Source: an uncultured Eubacterium sp. | GTDB lineage: Bacteria > Bacillota > Clostridia > Lachnospirales > Lachnospiraceae | NCBI GenBank assembly: GCA_910589595.1 | Contig: CAJUTM010000014.1 | Location: forward strand, 7,625 to 71,624 | Length of the DNA: 64,000 nucleotides | Direction of reading: 5' to 3' | In this document: positions 35,257 through 44,913 of the stretch, in pieces | Position numbering within the stretch: position 1 is the stretch's first letter | How the letters are laid out: each line of letters starts with the position of its first letter | Program-made: the position numbers and the translations under genes | Notes under the pieces: model-generated | Database searches by the model: none | Told to the model about the DNA's origin: nothing | What the model saw: the letters and a program-made list of their open reading frames with translations, nothing else

Positions 35257-35907
35257 TCAACTCTCCTCTCTCTCTAACGCCTGTTTCAAATCTTTCACCA
35301 GTTTCGTAATGCGCTCGCGCTGCAGCTTCATACTCGCCTCATTGACGATAACGCGGGCCGAAAGCGGGCAAATCGTCTCCAACACTTCCAGACCGTTGGC
35401 TTTTAACGTGGAGCCGGTCTCAACAATATCTACAATCACTTCGGACAAGCCGACGATAGGCGCCAGCTCTACCGAGCCGTTTAATTTTACGATTTCCACA
35501 GTCTGGTGCTTTTGATTATAAAAGTAATCTTTGGCAATATTCGGATACTTTGAAGCCACGCGGATAACCTGATTATTATGTAGCAATCCGGAAGCAGAGA
35601 CGGGGCCGGCAACGCACATGTGACAGCGGCCGAGACCGAGGTCGAGCACTTCCAGTACTTTGCGTCCCTCTTCCATAATCGTATCGCTGCCGACAACGCC
35701 GATATCAGCGGCGCCATATTCGACATAAGTCGGAACATCCGACGTCTTGGAAAGGAAAAATTTAAGTCCCAATTCTTTATTTACAAAAATGAGTTTACGC
35801 GTTTCTTTATCTTTTAACTCTTCACAGGTAATCCCTGTCTGTTCTAAGAGAGCCAATGTTTGTTTGGCAAGTCTGCCTTTTGCAAGGGCAATGGTTATAT
35901 ATTTCAT
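35257..35907 (-). CDS. hisG: ATP phosphoribosyltransferase, short form
   Basis: 216 residues. The short HisG lacks the C-terminal regulatory domain and needs HisZ. Motifs: ITIALAKGRLAKQTL, DVPTYVEYGAADIGVVGSD and the PRPP loop EVIVDIVETGSTLKANGLEVL. It catalyses the first step of histidine synthesis. The start overlaps the hisZ stop by 4 bp. Confidence 0.96.
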   Translation of the reverse strand: MKYITIALAKGRLAKQTLALLEQTGITCEELKDKETRKLIFVNKELGLKFFLSKTSDVPTYVEYGAADIGVVGSDTIMEEGRKVLEVLDLGLGRCHMCVAGPVSASGLLHNNQVIRVASKYPNIAKDYFYNQKHQTVEIVKLNGSVELAPIVGLSEVIVDIVETGSTLKANGLEVLETICPLSARVIVNEASMKLQRERITKLVKDLKQALEREES

Positions 35908-37160
35908 GTATTTCCTCCCGTCTCTTCTGCCTGCTCTTCCATCGTCAAATCAAATTCCGTTATTTCTCCGGTATCGTCAATATAATAAATCGAATGCACT
36001 TCGTTGCGGTATCCGTACTCTTTGTACTCCTGCAGAGATGTTTCGGCGTCTTTGCGCATCAGGCGGGCGGGCTTGTTCTGGCTGCGCAGCTCTCCAGCGA
36101 GCTGCAGCGCCTTATGGCGGTTTGCGGAACGGTACAAAATGAGAGAATCCAATTCTTTTGTACGGATATCAGTTTCCTGACTGTGCAGCGCGTCCATAAG
36201 CTGGTCAAGAACAAACGCCATGCCGATAGCCGGCGTTTTCCTGCCAAACTGCTCCATCAGATTATCATAACGGCCTCCCGTGACAATCGCATCTCCAGTT
36301 CCGTAAGTATAGGCTTTGAAAATAACTCCCGTATAATATTCGTAGTGGGATAACATTCCGAGGTCAAACGTAATGTGCTCTTCCAAGCCAATCGAAACAA
36401 GTATCTCGTAGATTTTTTGCAAACGCTCCAACGCTTTTCGGGCACGCTCGTTCTGTGTGCGCTCCGCGGCATAGGAAATAGTTTCAATCCCGCCAAACAA
36501 ATCCGGCATACGGATGAGTAAATCCTTACAGTCCGCGGGAATATTTTTATCTTCCAGCATATCTTCAATGGCAAAAATATTTTTATTTCTCAGATAAATT
36601 TTTAACTGTTCAATTTCTTCTTCGCTCAAATCGGTTTCTTCAATCAGGCCGCGGAATAAATCCGCATGTCCGATATCCACTTTAAACTCTTGGAGACCGA
36701 CCTGCTTCAACGCCTCAATCGTCATCGCAATCATTTCGCCGTCGGCGTCCGAAGAGGCGTCATTCATTAACTCAGCGCCAATCTGTGTAATCTCGGACAT
36801 CTTTCCCTGATATCCGCTGAGACGGATAAATGTATCTCCGGTATAGCAGAGGCGAATCTGCATGGTTTCTTTTTCGTAATATTTTGCCACACAGCGGGCA
36901 ATAGACGGTGTAATATCCGGTCGCAATACAAGAGTATTGTTATATTGGTCGAAAAATTTAAACATCTCCGCGGATTTGACAGTTCCCATTTCTCTGTTAA
37001 AAATATCAAAAAATTCAAACGTCGGCGTCTTAATATTTTTAAATCCATACAACTTCATAATGGCATGGATTTCATCTTGTACCGCATCCCGTCTCTCGCA
37101 ATGTTCACCGTAAATATCCCGTACTCCCTCCGGTGTAAAAAGCAATGACTTATCATACAT
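35904..37160 (-). CDS. hisZ: ATP phosphoribosyltransferase regulatory subunit
   Basis: 418 residues. A histidyl-tRNA-synthetase-like fold (TPEGVRDIYGEHCERRDAV, PTFEFFDIFNREMG, LVLRPDITPSIARCVA, YYTGVIFKAYTYGTGDAIVTGGRYDNLMEQFG) without a complete anticodon-binding domain. It partners the short HisG immediately downstream and confers histidine feedback. AGGAGG precedes the ATG; 34 bp separate it from ilvA upstream. Confidence 0.93.
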   Translation of the reverse strand: MYDKSLLFTPEGVRDIYGEHCERRDAVQDEIHAIMKLYGFKNIKTPTFEFFDIFNREMGTVKSAEMFKFFDQYNNTLVLRPDITPSIARCVAKYYEKETMQIRLCYTGDTFIRLSGYQGKMSEITQIGAELMNDASSDADGEMIAMTIEALKQVGLQEFKVDIGHADLFRGLIEETDLSEEEIEQLKIYLRNKNIFAIEDMLEDKNIPADCKDLLIRMPDLFGGIETISYAAERTQNERARKALERLQKIYEILVSIGLEEHITFDLGMLSHYEYYTGVIFKAYTYGTGDAIVTGGRYDNLMEQFGRKTPAIGMAFVLDQLMDALHSQETDIRTKELDSLILYRSANRHKALQLAGELRSQNKPARLMRKDAETSLQEYKEYGYRNEVHSIYYIDDTGEITEFDLTMEEQAEETGGNT

Positions 37161-37194
37161 ATGCGTGACCTCCTAATCCTCTTTCAGCAAATTA

Positions 37195-38412
37195 TTAATA
37201 GACAGCGGACGGCTGTTCTGATTTCGGGGTGTATCCCTCCCGTTCCAGCGCTTTAATGATAGCTTCTTTGTGTTCGTTGCCAAAAGCCTCCATCGTAATG
37301 GTCAGCTCTACGGCGGCATTGCGGTTAATGCTGACGAACTGATTATGCTCTAAGCGGATGATATTCCCCTGCTCTCTGGCAATGACGTCGGCAATATGAA
37401 GCAATTCTCCCGGACGGTCAGGGAGAAGTACGCTAATCGTAAATACCCGCCCTCTCTGAATCAATCCGTGCTGAACGACCGAAGACATCGTAATCATATC
37501 CATATTTCCACCGCTGAGAATACAGACAATCTTCTTTCCTTTCCCGTCGAGCTGCTTTAATGCGGATACGGTAAGCAGGCCGGAATTTTCCACAATCATT
37601 TTATGGTTCTCAACCATATCCAGAAAGTTGACAATCAGTTCGTGGTCGTCGACGGTAATAATATCGTCGACATTTTTCTGAATATAAGGGAAAATATTGG
37701 TCCCCGGAGTTTTTACCGCCGTGCCGTCGGCAATCGTATTGACCTGCGAAAGCGAAGTCACCTTGCCATTTTTGATTGATTCCTGCATGCAGTTGGCGCC
37801 TGCCGGCTCAACGCCGATAACCTGTATGTTAGGGTTGAGAAGTTTGGCAAGCGTAGATACGCCGCACGCTAACCCACCGCCGCCAATCGGGGCGAGAATC
37901 ATGTCTACCGTCGGCAGCTCCTTAATAATCTCCATAGCGATGGAACCCTGTCCGGTAGCCACGACTTCATCATCAAACGGATGAATAAACGTATATCCTT
38001 TCTCTTCCGCCAGAGAAAGCGCGTGGGCACAGGCGTCGTCATATACGTCTCCGTAGAGAACGACTTCAGCGCCGTAGCCCTTTGTGCGGTTCACCTTGAT
38101 TAGAGGCGTCGTATTGGGCATGACAATAACCGCTTTCACGCCGAATAACTTTGCGGCATAGGCAACGCCCTGCGCATGGTTGCCGGCCGACGCGGTTATC
38201 AGTCCGCGCTGCCGCTCTTCTTCCGGCAGCGTGCTAATCTTATAATAGGCGCCGCGGATTTTATAAGCGCCGGTATACTGCATATTTTCCGGTTTTAAAT
38301 AAATCTTTCCTCCGGTTTGGGCGCTATAGTACTCGCTATAAATAAGATTCGTTGGCAGAATCACTTTCTGAACGATTTCACTTGCTTCTTCAAATTTATC
38401 TAAAGTCAACAT
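37195..38412 (-). CDS. ilvA: threonine ammonia-lyase with ACT domain
   Basis: 405 residues. PLP domain: KPENMQYTGAYKIRGAYYKI (PLP Lys in YKIRGA), SAGNHAQGVAYAA, PIGGGGLACGVS and LSGGNMDM. The C-terminal ACT domain is VFTISVLLPDRPGELLHIADVI. It deaminates threonine to 2-oxobutyrate, either for isoleucine synthesis or for catabolism; the short single-ACT form is common in Clostridia and does not decide which. The start is set at ATG 38412; a GTG at 38421 is in frame. It lies 21 bp after ftsY and before hisZ. Confidence 0.9.
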   Translation of the reverse strand: MLTLDKFEEASEIVQKVILPTNLIYSEYYSAQTGGKIYLKPENMQYTGAYKIRGAYYKISTLPEEERQRGLITASAGNHAQGVAYAAKLFGVKAVIVMPNTTPLIKVNRTKGYGAEVVLYGDVYDDACAHALSLAEEKGYTFIHPFDDEVVATGQGSIAMEIIKELPTVDMILAPIGGGGLACGVSTLAKLLNPNIQVIGVEPAGANCMQESIKNGKVTSLSQVNTIADGTAVKTPGTNIFPYIQKNVDDIITVDDHELIVNFLDMVENHKMIVENSGLLTVSALKQLDGKGKKIVCILSGGNMDMITMSSVVQHGLIQRGRVFTISVLLPDRPGELLHIADVIAREQGNIIRLEHNQFVSINRNAAVELTITMEAFGNEHKEAIIKALEREGYTPKSEQPSAVY

Positions 38413-38433
38413 GACAGACACGACCTTTCTTTC

Positions 38434-39369
38434 TTATATAGTTTCATTGACGGCAAAAAGCGCATTGACAAACTCTTCCGCGTCAAAACGCTGCAAATCA
38501 CCGATTTGTTCTCCAATGCCGATATATTTTACAGGAATACTCAGTTCGGATTGAATCGCAATGGCGATACCGCCTTTTGCGGTGCCGTCAAGTTTTGTCA
38601 AAATAACGCCCGATACGTCGGCCACTTCGCTAAATTCCTTTGCCTGCGCCAGAGCGTTCTGACCGGTCGTTCCATCGACAACAATAAGTGTTTCTAACAA
38701 CGCCTGCGGATATTCTTTTTCGATAATAGTATGGATTTTATGAAGCTCGTTCATCAGGTTCTTTTTGTTATGAAGACGTCCTGCCGTATCGCATAATAAA
38801 ATATCAACGTCACGGGCTTTTGCCGCGGCAACTGCGTCAAAAACAATCGCGGCGGGGTCGGAACCCTCCTGTCCGGCGATGATATCTACGCCGGCTCTCT
38901 CCGACCACTCCTTCAACTGCTCGATAGCGCCGGCGCGAAAAGTATCCGCCGCCGCAAGAAGAACCTGCTTTCCCTGATTTTTAAACTGTCCGGCTAATTT
39001 ACCTACGCTCGTCGTTTTGCCAACGCCGTTGACGCCAATCAGCAATAAGACAGATTTTTTATTTTCAAAATCATAGGCGTCTTCACGAACGGTCATCTGT
39101 GCTTTAATCGTATCAATCAGCAGCTGCTTGCAGGCGCCGGCCTCTTTAATCTTTTCTTCTTTAATGCGCTCGCGCAGACTGTCAATAATACTCATCGTCG
39201 TGTTAATGCCGATGTCTCCCATAATCAGGAGTTCTTCGAGTTCTTCGTAAAAATCATCATCTATTTCGGAAAATCCGGTAAATAACGAATCGATACCGGA
39301 AACAAAATTATCCCTTGTTTTCGATAAGCCTCTCTTTAGTTTCGCAAAAAATCCTTTCTTCTCTTCCAT
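38434..39369 (-). CDS. ftsY: signal recognition particle receptor FtsY
   Basis: 311 residues from ATG 39369 (GGAGGGAATT upstream). A short N-terminus, then the NG domain: helical N part (ELEELLIMGDIGINTTMSII), P-loop GVNGVGKTTSVGKLA, AADTFRAGAIEQL, LCDTAGRLHNKKNLMNEL and LTKLDGTAKGG. The absence of a long acidic A domain is usual for Gram-positives. It docks SRP-ribosome complexes at the membrane. It follows smc, as in most Firmicutes. Confidence 0.96.
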   Translation of the reverse strand: MEEKKGFFAKLKRGLSKTRDNFVSGIDSLFTGFSEIDDDFYEELEELLIMGDIGINTTMSIIDSLRERIKEEKIKEAGACKQLLIDTIKAQMTVREDAYDFENKKSVLLLIGVNGVGKTTSVGKLAGQFKNQGKQVLLAAADTFRAGAIEQLKEWSERAGVDIIAGQEGSDPAAIVFDAVAAAKARDVDILLCDTAGRLHNKKNLMNELHKIHTIIEKEYPQALLETLIVVDGTTGQNALAQAKEFSEVADVSGVILTKLDGTAKGGIAIAIQSELSIPVKYIGIGEQIGDLQRFDAEEFVNALFAVNETI

Positions 39370-39412
39370 AATTCCCTCCATTTGCGCATGCAATATTTTA
39401 TATTAAAAACAA

Positions 39413-42400
39413 TTAATTGTCTAATTGTTCCTCAATGAGTTTCACGGACACAAGCGTGGATACTCCTTTTTCCTGCATCGTAATGCCATAAAGGACATCG
39501 GCTGCTTCCATCGTTCCCTTCCGGTGCGTGATAACGATGAACTGTGTATTTTTCGTCAACTTGTGCAGATATTTAGCATAACGCTTTACGTTGGAATCGT
39601 CAAGTGCCGCCTCAATCTCATCCAGCAGACAAAACGGTGACGGTTTGAGATTCTGGATGGCAAAAAGTAAAGCGATGGCGGTCAATGCCTTTTCCCCGCC
39701 GGAAAGCTGCATCATATTGCCCAGTTTCTTCCCCGGAGGCTGCGCGTTAATGGTGATTCCCGCCTCCAGAACGTCCTCGTCCTCCACCAGTTCAATCGTA
39801 CCCTTGCCACCGCCGAACAGCTCGCGGAACACACTGTTGAACTGCTTTTGTATATGTACGAATTTTTCCGTAAACTGCTTGCGCATTTCCTCGTCCAAAT
39901 CGTCGATAATCTTTCTCAATGCTTCTTCTGAAGCGATGAGGTCGTCATGCTGTGTCTTTAACAGCTCGTATCGCTCCCGAACTGATTTGTAATCTTCAAT
40001 GGCATTGACATTGACGTCGCCGAGCGTGCGGATTTTCCCTTTGGTATCGCTTACATTTGCTTTGATACGCGTATAGGAAAGCGATTCATTCATCTCATAT
40101 TCTTTGGCATGGCGATAGGTAATCTCATATTCATTCCACATATGGTTGACGCTGTCTTCCTGTTTCTCTTCCATATTTTGTTTGCGGGATTCGAGACGGA
40201 ACGTCTCCTTATCCAGTTCGCTTATATGGTTCATCAGGGAGTCGCGTTTCTCAAAAATATCTTTCTGGGAAGCTGTCATTTCTTCTTTTTTATGGTTCTC
40301 TTCGTCGATTTCCACTAGCAGCCGTTCTATCTCGTCAGCTAATTCCCGATTCTTTTTCTCAAAACCGACGATTTCCTCTTCCATCTGCGCGACCGAAGCG
40401 TCCGAATTTTGCTGCTCCTCTGCCAAATGTTCATATTCTTTATTTATCGCCGAAAGATTCTCCTCCAGACGATGGATATTTTCGGTGACATAATAGTTCT
40501 TTTGCTGGAACGAAGATGATTCCAAACGGATTTCCGCAAGTTTATCCTGAAGCTGTATCTGTTTTTCGCGCGTCTCGTCAAGCTGGTCTGACAGGATTTG
40601 TACGTGTTCTTTCGCCTCCTGTTCATTCTTTTTGCTCTCTTCTAATTGCCCGTCGATTCGCTCCAGAGAATCGGTGAGCAACGCTTTCTGCGTCTCAATC
40701 TCTTTGCCGTCATTGGCGATGGCAAGATATTCCTTTTCCTTTTGCTCTTTTATTGTTACCGCCTGTTCATATTTGATTGTCGCCGTATTTTTTTTCAATT
40801 CCAGTTTCTTTAAAGCCTCTGCTTTTTCATTGGCTTGTCCTACTAATTGTTCGACATCTTTTTGCGCATTGGCGATATCCTCTTTACAGCGGGCAATCTT
40901 CTCCTGTAGCTGCTGTATCGTCTGCTCCAGTTGGTTCAGTTCCTTCCGTCTGCCGAGCAGATTGCTGTTATTGCGGAACGAGCCGCCGGACAGGGAACCG
41001 CCTGCATTGAGAAACTCTCCCTCCAATGTCACAATGCGGAGAGTGTAGCGGTACTTTTTATTGATTGCGAGAGCGTGTTCTATCGTGTCAACTAACAAAT
41101 AGCGGCCAAGGAGATACTTCACGATATGGTCGAAGCGGCTGTCACAGTTTACTTTAGAGGAAACAACGCCAAGAACTCCCTCTTCTGCCAACATTTCATC
41201 CGTAAAAGCGCTCTCCTTTTTGGGCGTCACCGTTGTCAGCGGCAGAAATGTAGCGCGCCCGAAGCGGTTTTTCTTCAGATATTCAATCATCCGGCGGGCG
41301 ACGTGCTCATCTTCCGTCACAATATTCTGGATATTTCCCCCGAGCGCCGTCTCCACTGCCGTAATATAACGGTCGTTCACCTGAATAATATCAGCGACGA
41401 CGCCAATCAGGCCCTCCTGTTCGCTCTTTTTCTCCATCACATGCCGGATACTCTGTCCATAGCCGTCGTATCGCTCCGCCATGTTTTTTAACGTATCAAG
41501 TCGGGAAGTCAGCGTATGATATTGTTTTTGATTTTCCTGTTGTCTTTGCTGCAGCGCCTGAATTTCGCCGCGTTTTTCATCGGCTTCCGAAAGTAATTTC
41601 TTTCTTGCCACATATTCGCTATCCAGCTCTTTCTTTGCCGCTTTGAGAAGTTCCTCTTCCCGTTTCATTTCCGCCTCTGCGGAAGCAAACTGTGATTTAT
41701 TCGATAAAATCTTCTGATTAAAATCCGCTTTGCGAATCTTATTCTGCTCTAACATTGAAGCCGCTTTTTGGCGTTCCACAGTGATTTTGGAAGTCGTGTT
41801 CATAGAATCGATAATATCTTCGTTCTTTTGATTGAGCTCGATTTCCTTTTCCAGTATTTCTTTCTCAATCTGGTTCAATTGCCCGACAATGTTGTTTTCC
41901 CTGTCTTCCATATCCGCTAACTGCTGCAGCGCCTCTTTTTGCTCCGACGTATACTCGGACAACTCTATCTCCGCTGTCTGCTTCGCTATTTCCAGTGAAT
42001 TGGCGCGCTCCTGATAATATTCTTTCCCCTGCGTAGCGGAAGCGATTTTTTCTCTGGCAATGCGCACCTCCCCCTCGAAATTGTTTATGAGCAGTTTATT
42101 TTTATTGACTTTTTCCTTTTTTCTTTCTATCGACCGGTCAAATTCGGCAATCCGTGCCTCCGCCTCATCGTATTGGGAGCGCGACTGCTCTCTCTCCTGT
42201 TTGGCTTCTTCCAGATTCTCCCGCGTATGGCGCAGATTCTTTTCGATTTCCGCGATTTCCTGTGAGAGACTCTCATAATCCATGCGGAACAGCCATATTT
42301 CATAGTTTTTTAAGTCCTCTTTCAGGCGCAGATATTCTTTGGCCTTTCCGGACTGTTCTTCCAACGGGCCCACCTGTTTTTCCAGCTCGCTCAATATATC

Positions 42401-42976
42401 CTGTACGCGCAGCAGATTTTGTGTCTCCACTTCCAGATTTTTCTCTGCGGCCGCTTTTCTTTTTTTGAATTTTACGATTCCCGCCGCTTCGTCAAACAAT
42501 TCGCGCCGGTCATCCGGTTTACCGCTCAATATTTTATCAATCTGCCCCTGTCCGATAATGGAATACCCCTCTTTTCCGATACCGGTATCAAAAAACAATT
42601 CCTGTATATCACGTAAGCGGCAGGAAGCTCCATTTAACAAATATTCACTTTCACCGGAACGGTACACCCTTCTGGCCACCTGTACTTCTTCATAGGGAAG
42701 ATTTAATTTGTGGTCTTCATTCGTTATCGTCAGCGCCACATAGGCATAACTTTGCGGCTTGCGCATTTCGGTTCCCGAGAAGATTACATCCTGCATGCTG
42801 GAGCCGCGGAGCTGCTTGGCGCTCTGTTCACCCAACACCCAGCGCACTGCGTCGGCAACATTACTCTTACCGCTTCCATTTGGGCCCACGATACAGGTAA
42901 TGCCATTATGAAATTCAAATACCAGCTTTTTGGCAAAAGATTTAAAACCGTGTACTTCAATACTTTTTAAATACAT
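39413..42976 (-). CDS. smc: chromosome segregation ATPase SMC
   Basis: 1187 residues. Walker A GPNGSGKSNVADAVRW (about 32-47), long coiled coils, a hinge near 520-650 (LIGVVADIIQVNDRYITAVETALGG), return coil, ABC signature QLSGGEKALTAIALL and Walker B CLLDEIEAALDD. It condenses and separates chromosomes with ScpA/ScpB, which are not in the window. The start overlaps the rnc stop by 10 bp. Confidence 0.97.
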   Translation of the reverse strand: MYLKSIEVHGFKSFAKKLVFEFHNGITCIVGPNGSGKSNVADAVRWVLGEQSAKQLRGSSMQDVIFSGTEMRKPQSYAYVALTITNEDHKLNLPYEEVQVARRVYRSGESEYLLNGASCRLRDIQELFFDTGIGKEGYSIIGQGQIDKILSGKPDDRRELFDEAAGIVKFKKRKAAAEKNLEVETQNLLRVQDILSELEKQVGPLEEQSGKAKEYLRLKEDLKNYEIWLFRMDYESLSQEIAEIEKNLRHTRENLEEAKQEREQSRSQYDEAEARIAEFDRSIERKKEKVNKNKLLINNFEGEVRIAREKIASATQGKEYYQERANSLEIAKQTAEIELSEYTSEQKEALQQLADMEDRENNIVGQLNQIEKEILEKEIELNQKNEDIIDSMNTTSKITVERQKAASMLEQNKIRKADFNQKILSNKSQFASAEAEMKREEELLKAAKKELDSEYVARKKLLSEADEKRGEIQALQQRQQENQKQYHTLTSRLDTLKNMAERYDGYGQSIRHVMEKKSEQEGLIGVVADIIQVNDRYITAVETALGGNIQNIVTEDEHVARRMIEYLKKNRFGRATFLPLTTVTPKKESAFTDEMLAEEGVLGVVSSKVNCDSRFDHIVKYLLGRYLLVDTIEHALAINKKYRYTLRIVTLEGEFLNAGGSLSGGSFRNNSNLLGRRKELNQLEQTIQQLQEKIARCKEDIANAQKDVEQLVGQANEKAEALKKLELKKNTATIKYEQAVTIKEQKEKEYLAIANDGKEIETQKALLTDSLERIDGQLEESKKNEQEAKEHVQILSDQLDETREKQIQLQDKLAEIRLESSSFQQKNYYVTENIHRLEENLSAINKEYEHLAEEQQNSDASVAQMEEEIVGFEKKNRELADEIERLLVEIDEENHKKEEMTASQKDIFEKRDSLMNHISELDKETFRLESRKQNMEEKQEDSVNHMWNEYEITYRHAKEYEMNESLSYTRIKANVSDTKGKIRTLGDVNVNAIEDYKSVRERYELLKTQHDDLIASEEALRKIIDDLDEEMRKQFTEKFVHIQKQFNSVFRELFGGGKGTIELVEDEDVLEAGITINAQPPGKKLGNMMQLSGGEKALTAIALLFAIQNLKPSPFCLLDEIEAALDDSNVKRYAKYLHKLTKNTQFIVITHRKGTMEAADVLYGITMQEKGVSTLVSVKLIEEQLDN

Positions 42977-43680
42977 CCATTTTTCTCCTGTCTCAGTTTT
43001 ATAATCGTCTCATAAGCGGCTTTCTGCTCCGCCGCTTTCTTCGTCCGCCCGCTGCCGCTTCCATACTCCACGCCATTTACTTCACAGACAACAAAAAAAG
43101 TTTTGTTGTGGTCTGGGCCGCTTTCTTTTATAAGCGGATAACAGATTTTCGTGCCCTCGTGAAAATGGCTCTGCACCATTTCCTGCAGGATAGTTTTGCT
43201 GTCATGGAAGAGCTGTTTTTGCTCAATATCGGATAACACATATTGATGGACAAATTTCTTTGCGGGTTCGAGACCGCCGTCCAGATAAATAGCCCCTATG
43301 ACTGCCTCGAACGCATCCGACAGTATCGAATCACGCTTATTCCCTCCCGTCTGGTATTCCCCTTTCCCAAGGAAGAGACAATCACCCAGTCCGAGCTCCC
43401 TTGCCGAGGAAGCAAGGCTCATTTCACAGACTAAACTGGCGCGAAATCGGGTCAGCTCTCCCTCCGTCATCTTCGGATGGCTGGCATAGAGATATTCCGT
43501 ACTGATAAGTTCCAATACCGCGTCGCCCAAAAATTCAATTCGCTCATTGTTGCGCTCATAAGCCCAGTGCTTTTCATTGGCATAGGAGCTGTGTGTCAGC
43601 GCGTTGTTCAGTAACTCTATATTGTTAAATTGATAACCCATCTTTTTTTGTAAGCTGTCGGTTTTTTTTGTATTTGCCAT
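42967..43680 (-). CDS. rnc: ribonuclease III
   Basis: 237 residues. The RNase III signature NERIEFLGDAVLELI (about 44-58) with the metal-binding Glu/Asp residues, a second acidic site DAFEAVIGAIYLDGG, then a C-terminal dsRNA-binding domain (ESGPDHNKTFFVVCEVNGVEYG...TKKAAEQKAAYETI). It processes rRNA precursors and cleaves dsRNA. It lies 11 bp behind plsX; acpP, which usually stands between plsX and rnc, is absent here. Confidence 0.96.
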   Translation of the reverse strand: MANTKKTDSLQKKMGYQFNNIELLNNALTHSSYANEKHWAYERNNERIEFLGDAVLELISTEYLYASHPKMTEGELTRFRASLVCEMSLASSARELGLGDCLFLGKGEYQTGGNKRDSILSDAFEAVIGAIYLDGGLEPAKKFVHQYVLSDIEQKQLFHDSKTILQEMVQSHFHEGTKICYPLIKESGPDHNKTFFVVCEVNGVEYGSGSGRTKKAAEQKAAYETIIKLRQEKNGCI

Positions 43681-43691
43681 ATGCGTCTCCT

Positions 43692-44696
43692 TCAGGATTG
43701 CACCATATCTTTAATTTTTTCATTTATACTATTTTCTTTAAAGGCGATACACTGGCCGAGAGCTGTTTTTATTTCCGCACTTTTGGAATTTCCATGAGCT
43801 TTTACAACGAGCCCGTTTAAGCCGAGTAACGGTGCGCCGCCCTGACTGCTGACATCAAAAGTACCGAGCAATCCTTTCAGCGCCGGTTTGATTAAGACGC
43901 CGCCTATCTTCGTGCGGAAACTTTTCATAATGCCCTCTTTGATACAGCTCAAAAAAGTTTTGGCTACGCCCTCGAAAAATTTCAGGATTACATTGCCCAC
44001 AAAGGCTTCGCAGACAAGAATATCGGTACTGCCTGCCGCAATCTCTCTTGCCTCCACACTTCCGGCAAAATTAATATCTTTACATTCTTTTAATAAAGGA
44101 TAGGTTTCTTTTACCAATTGATTGCCTTTTTCTTCTTCCGTTCCGATATTGACAATACCTACCGTTGGATTTTTTTTGCCCATGACGTTTTCAAAATAGA
44201 CGGAACCCATCTGCGCAAACTGCAGCAAATGTTCCGGTCTGGCGTCTACGTTCGCCCCGCAGTCAATCAGGAGGGAAAAACCTTTCTTAGATGGTAAGAA
44301 TGGCGCTAACGCCGGCCGTTTGATTCCCTTTATGCGCCCTACGATAAGTTGTCCGCCAACTAAAATGGCGCCGGTACTTCCGGCGGAGACAACGGCATCT
44401 GCGTTTCCCTCTTTTACTAACCTCATCGCCACCACAAGCGAGGAATCCTTTTTCTCGCGGATTGCCTTTGTCGGTACGTCGCCCATATCAATGACTTCCG
44501 GAGCGTTTACAATATCAATGGCATCTTCTCTATATGAATATCGGGACAATTGTTCTTTTATGAGCTCTTCCTTACCAACTAAAATAACTTTTATCTCAGG
44601 ATAATCATGGACTGCCTCAACAGCGCCCTTTACCGTTTCTTCCGGAGCATAGTCTCCTCCCATCGCATCGAGGGCAATCACAACTTTTTCACTCAT
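43692..44696 (-). CDS. plsX: phosphate acyltransferase PlsX
   Basis: 334 residues from ATG 44696 (AAGGAGG upstream; an ATG further out lacks one). Motifs: IALDAMGGDYAPEETVKGA, VSAGSTGAILVGG, LIDCGANVDARPEHLLQFA, VGNVILKFFEGVA and LLGLNGLVVKAHG. It makes acyl-phosphate from acyl-ACP for phospholipid synthesis. First gene of the plsX-rnc-smc-ftsY-ilvA-hisZGD run. Confidence 0.95.
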   Translation of the reverse strand: MSEKVVIALDAMGGDYAPEETVKGAVEAVHDYPEIKVILVGKEELIKEQLSRYSYREDAIDIVNAPEVIDMGDVPTKAIREKKDSSLVVAMRLVKEGNADAVVSAGSTGAILVGGQLIVGRIKGIKRPALAPFLPSKKGFSLLIDCGANVDARPEHLLQFAQMGSVYFENVMGKKNPTVGIVNIGTEEEKGNQLVKETYPLLKECKDINFAGSVEAREIAAGSTDILVCEAFVGNVILKFFEGVAKTFLSCIKEGIMKSFRTKIGGVLIKPALKGLLGTFDVSSQGGAPLLGLNGLVVKAHGNSKSAEIKTALGQCIAFKENSINEKIKDMVQS

Positions 44697-44752
44697 ACAC
44701 AAATCCTCCTTATACCAATTTGTACTCATCAAATATAAAACATTTAATATTC

Positions 44753-44781
44753 ATTGTACAAGAAATATAGGGAAAAATCAA
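44753..44781 (-). promoter_or_regulatory. promoter of the plsX operon
   Basis: TTGATT (44776-44781), a 17-base spacer and TACAAT (44753-44758) on the minus strand, about 55 bp before plsX. Confidence 0.6.
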
Positions 44782-44800
44782 CTACTCATCCTCTATATAC

Positions 44801-44882
44801 AAAAAAGAAAGTAAGATAAATCCGTGAGAAACCTTTCACAAGCATTGCCTGTGGCTGTTTCAAGTCGATTTATCTTACTTTC
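44801..44882 (-). terminator. intrinsic terminator of the GH43 gene
   Basis: A perfect 16-bp stem (44807-44822 with 44867-44882) encloses 44 bases with smaller inner hairpins. On the minus strand it is followed by six Ts (44801-44806). Confidence 0.85.
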
Positions 44883-44913
44883 CCCATTATTGTAATAAGC
44901 TATCGTTTACTAC

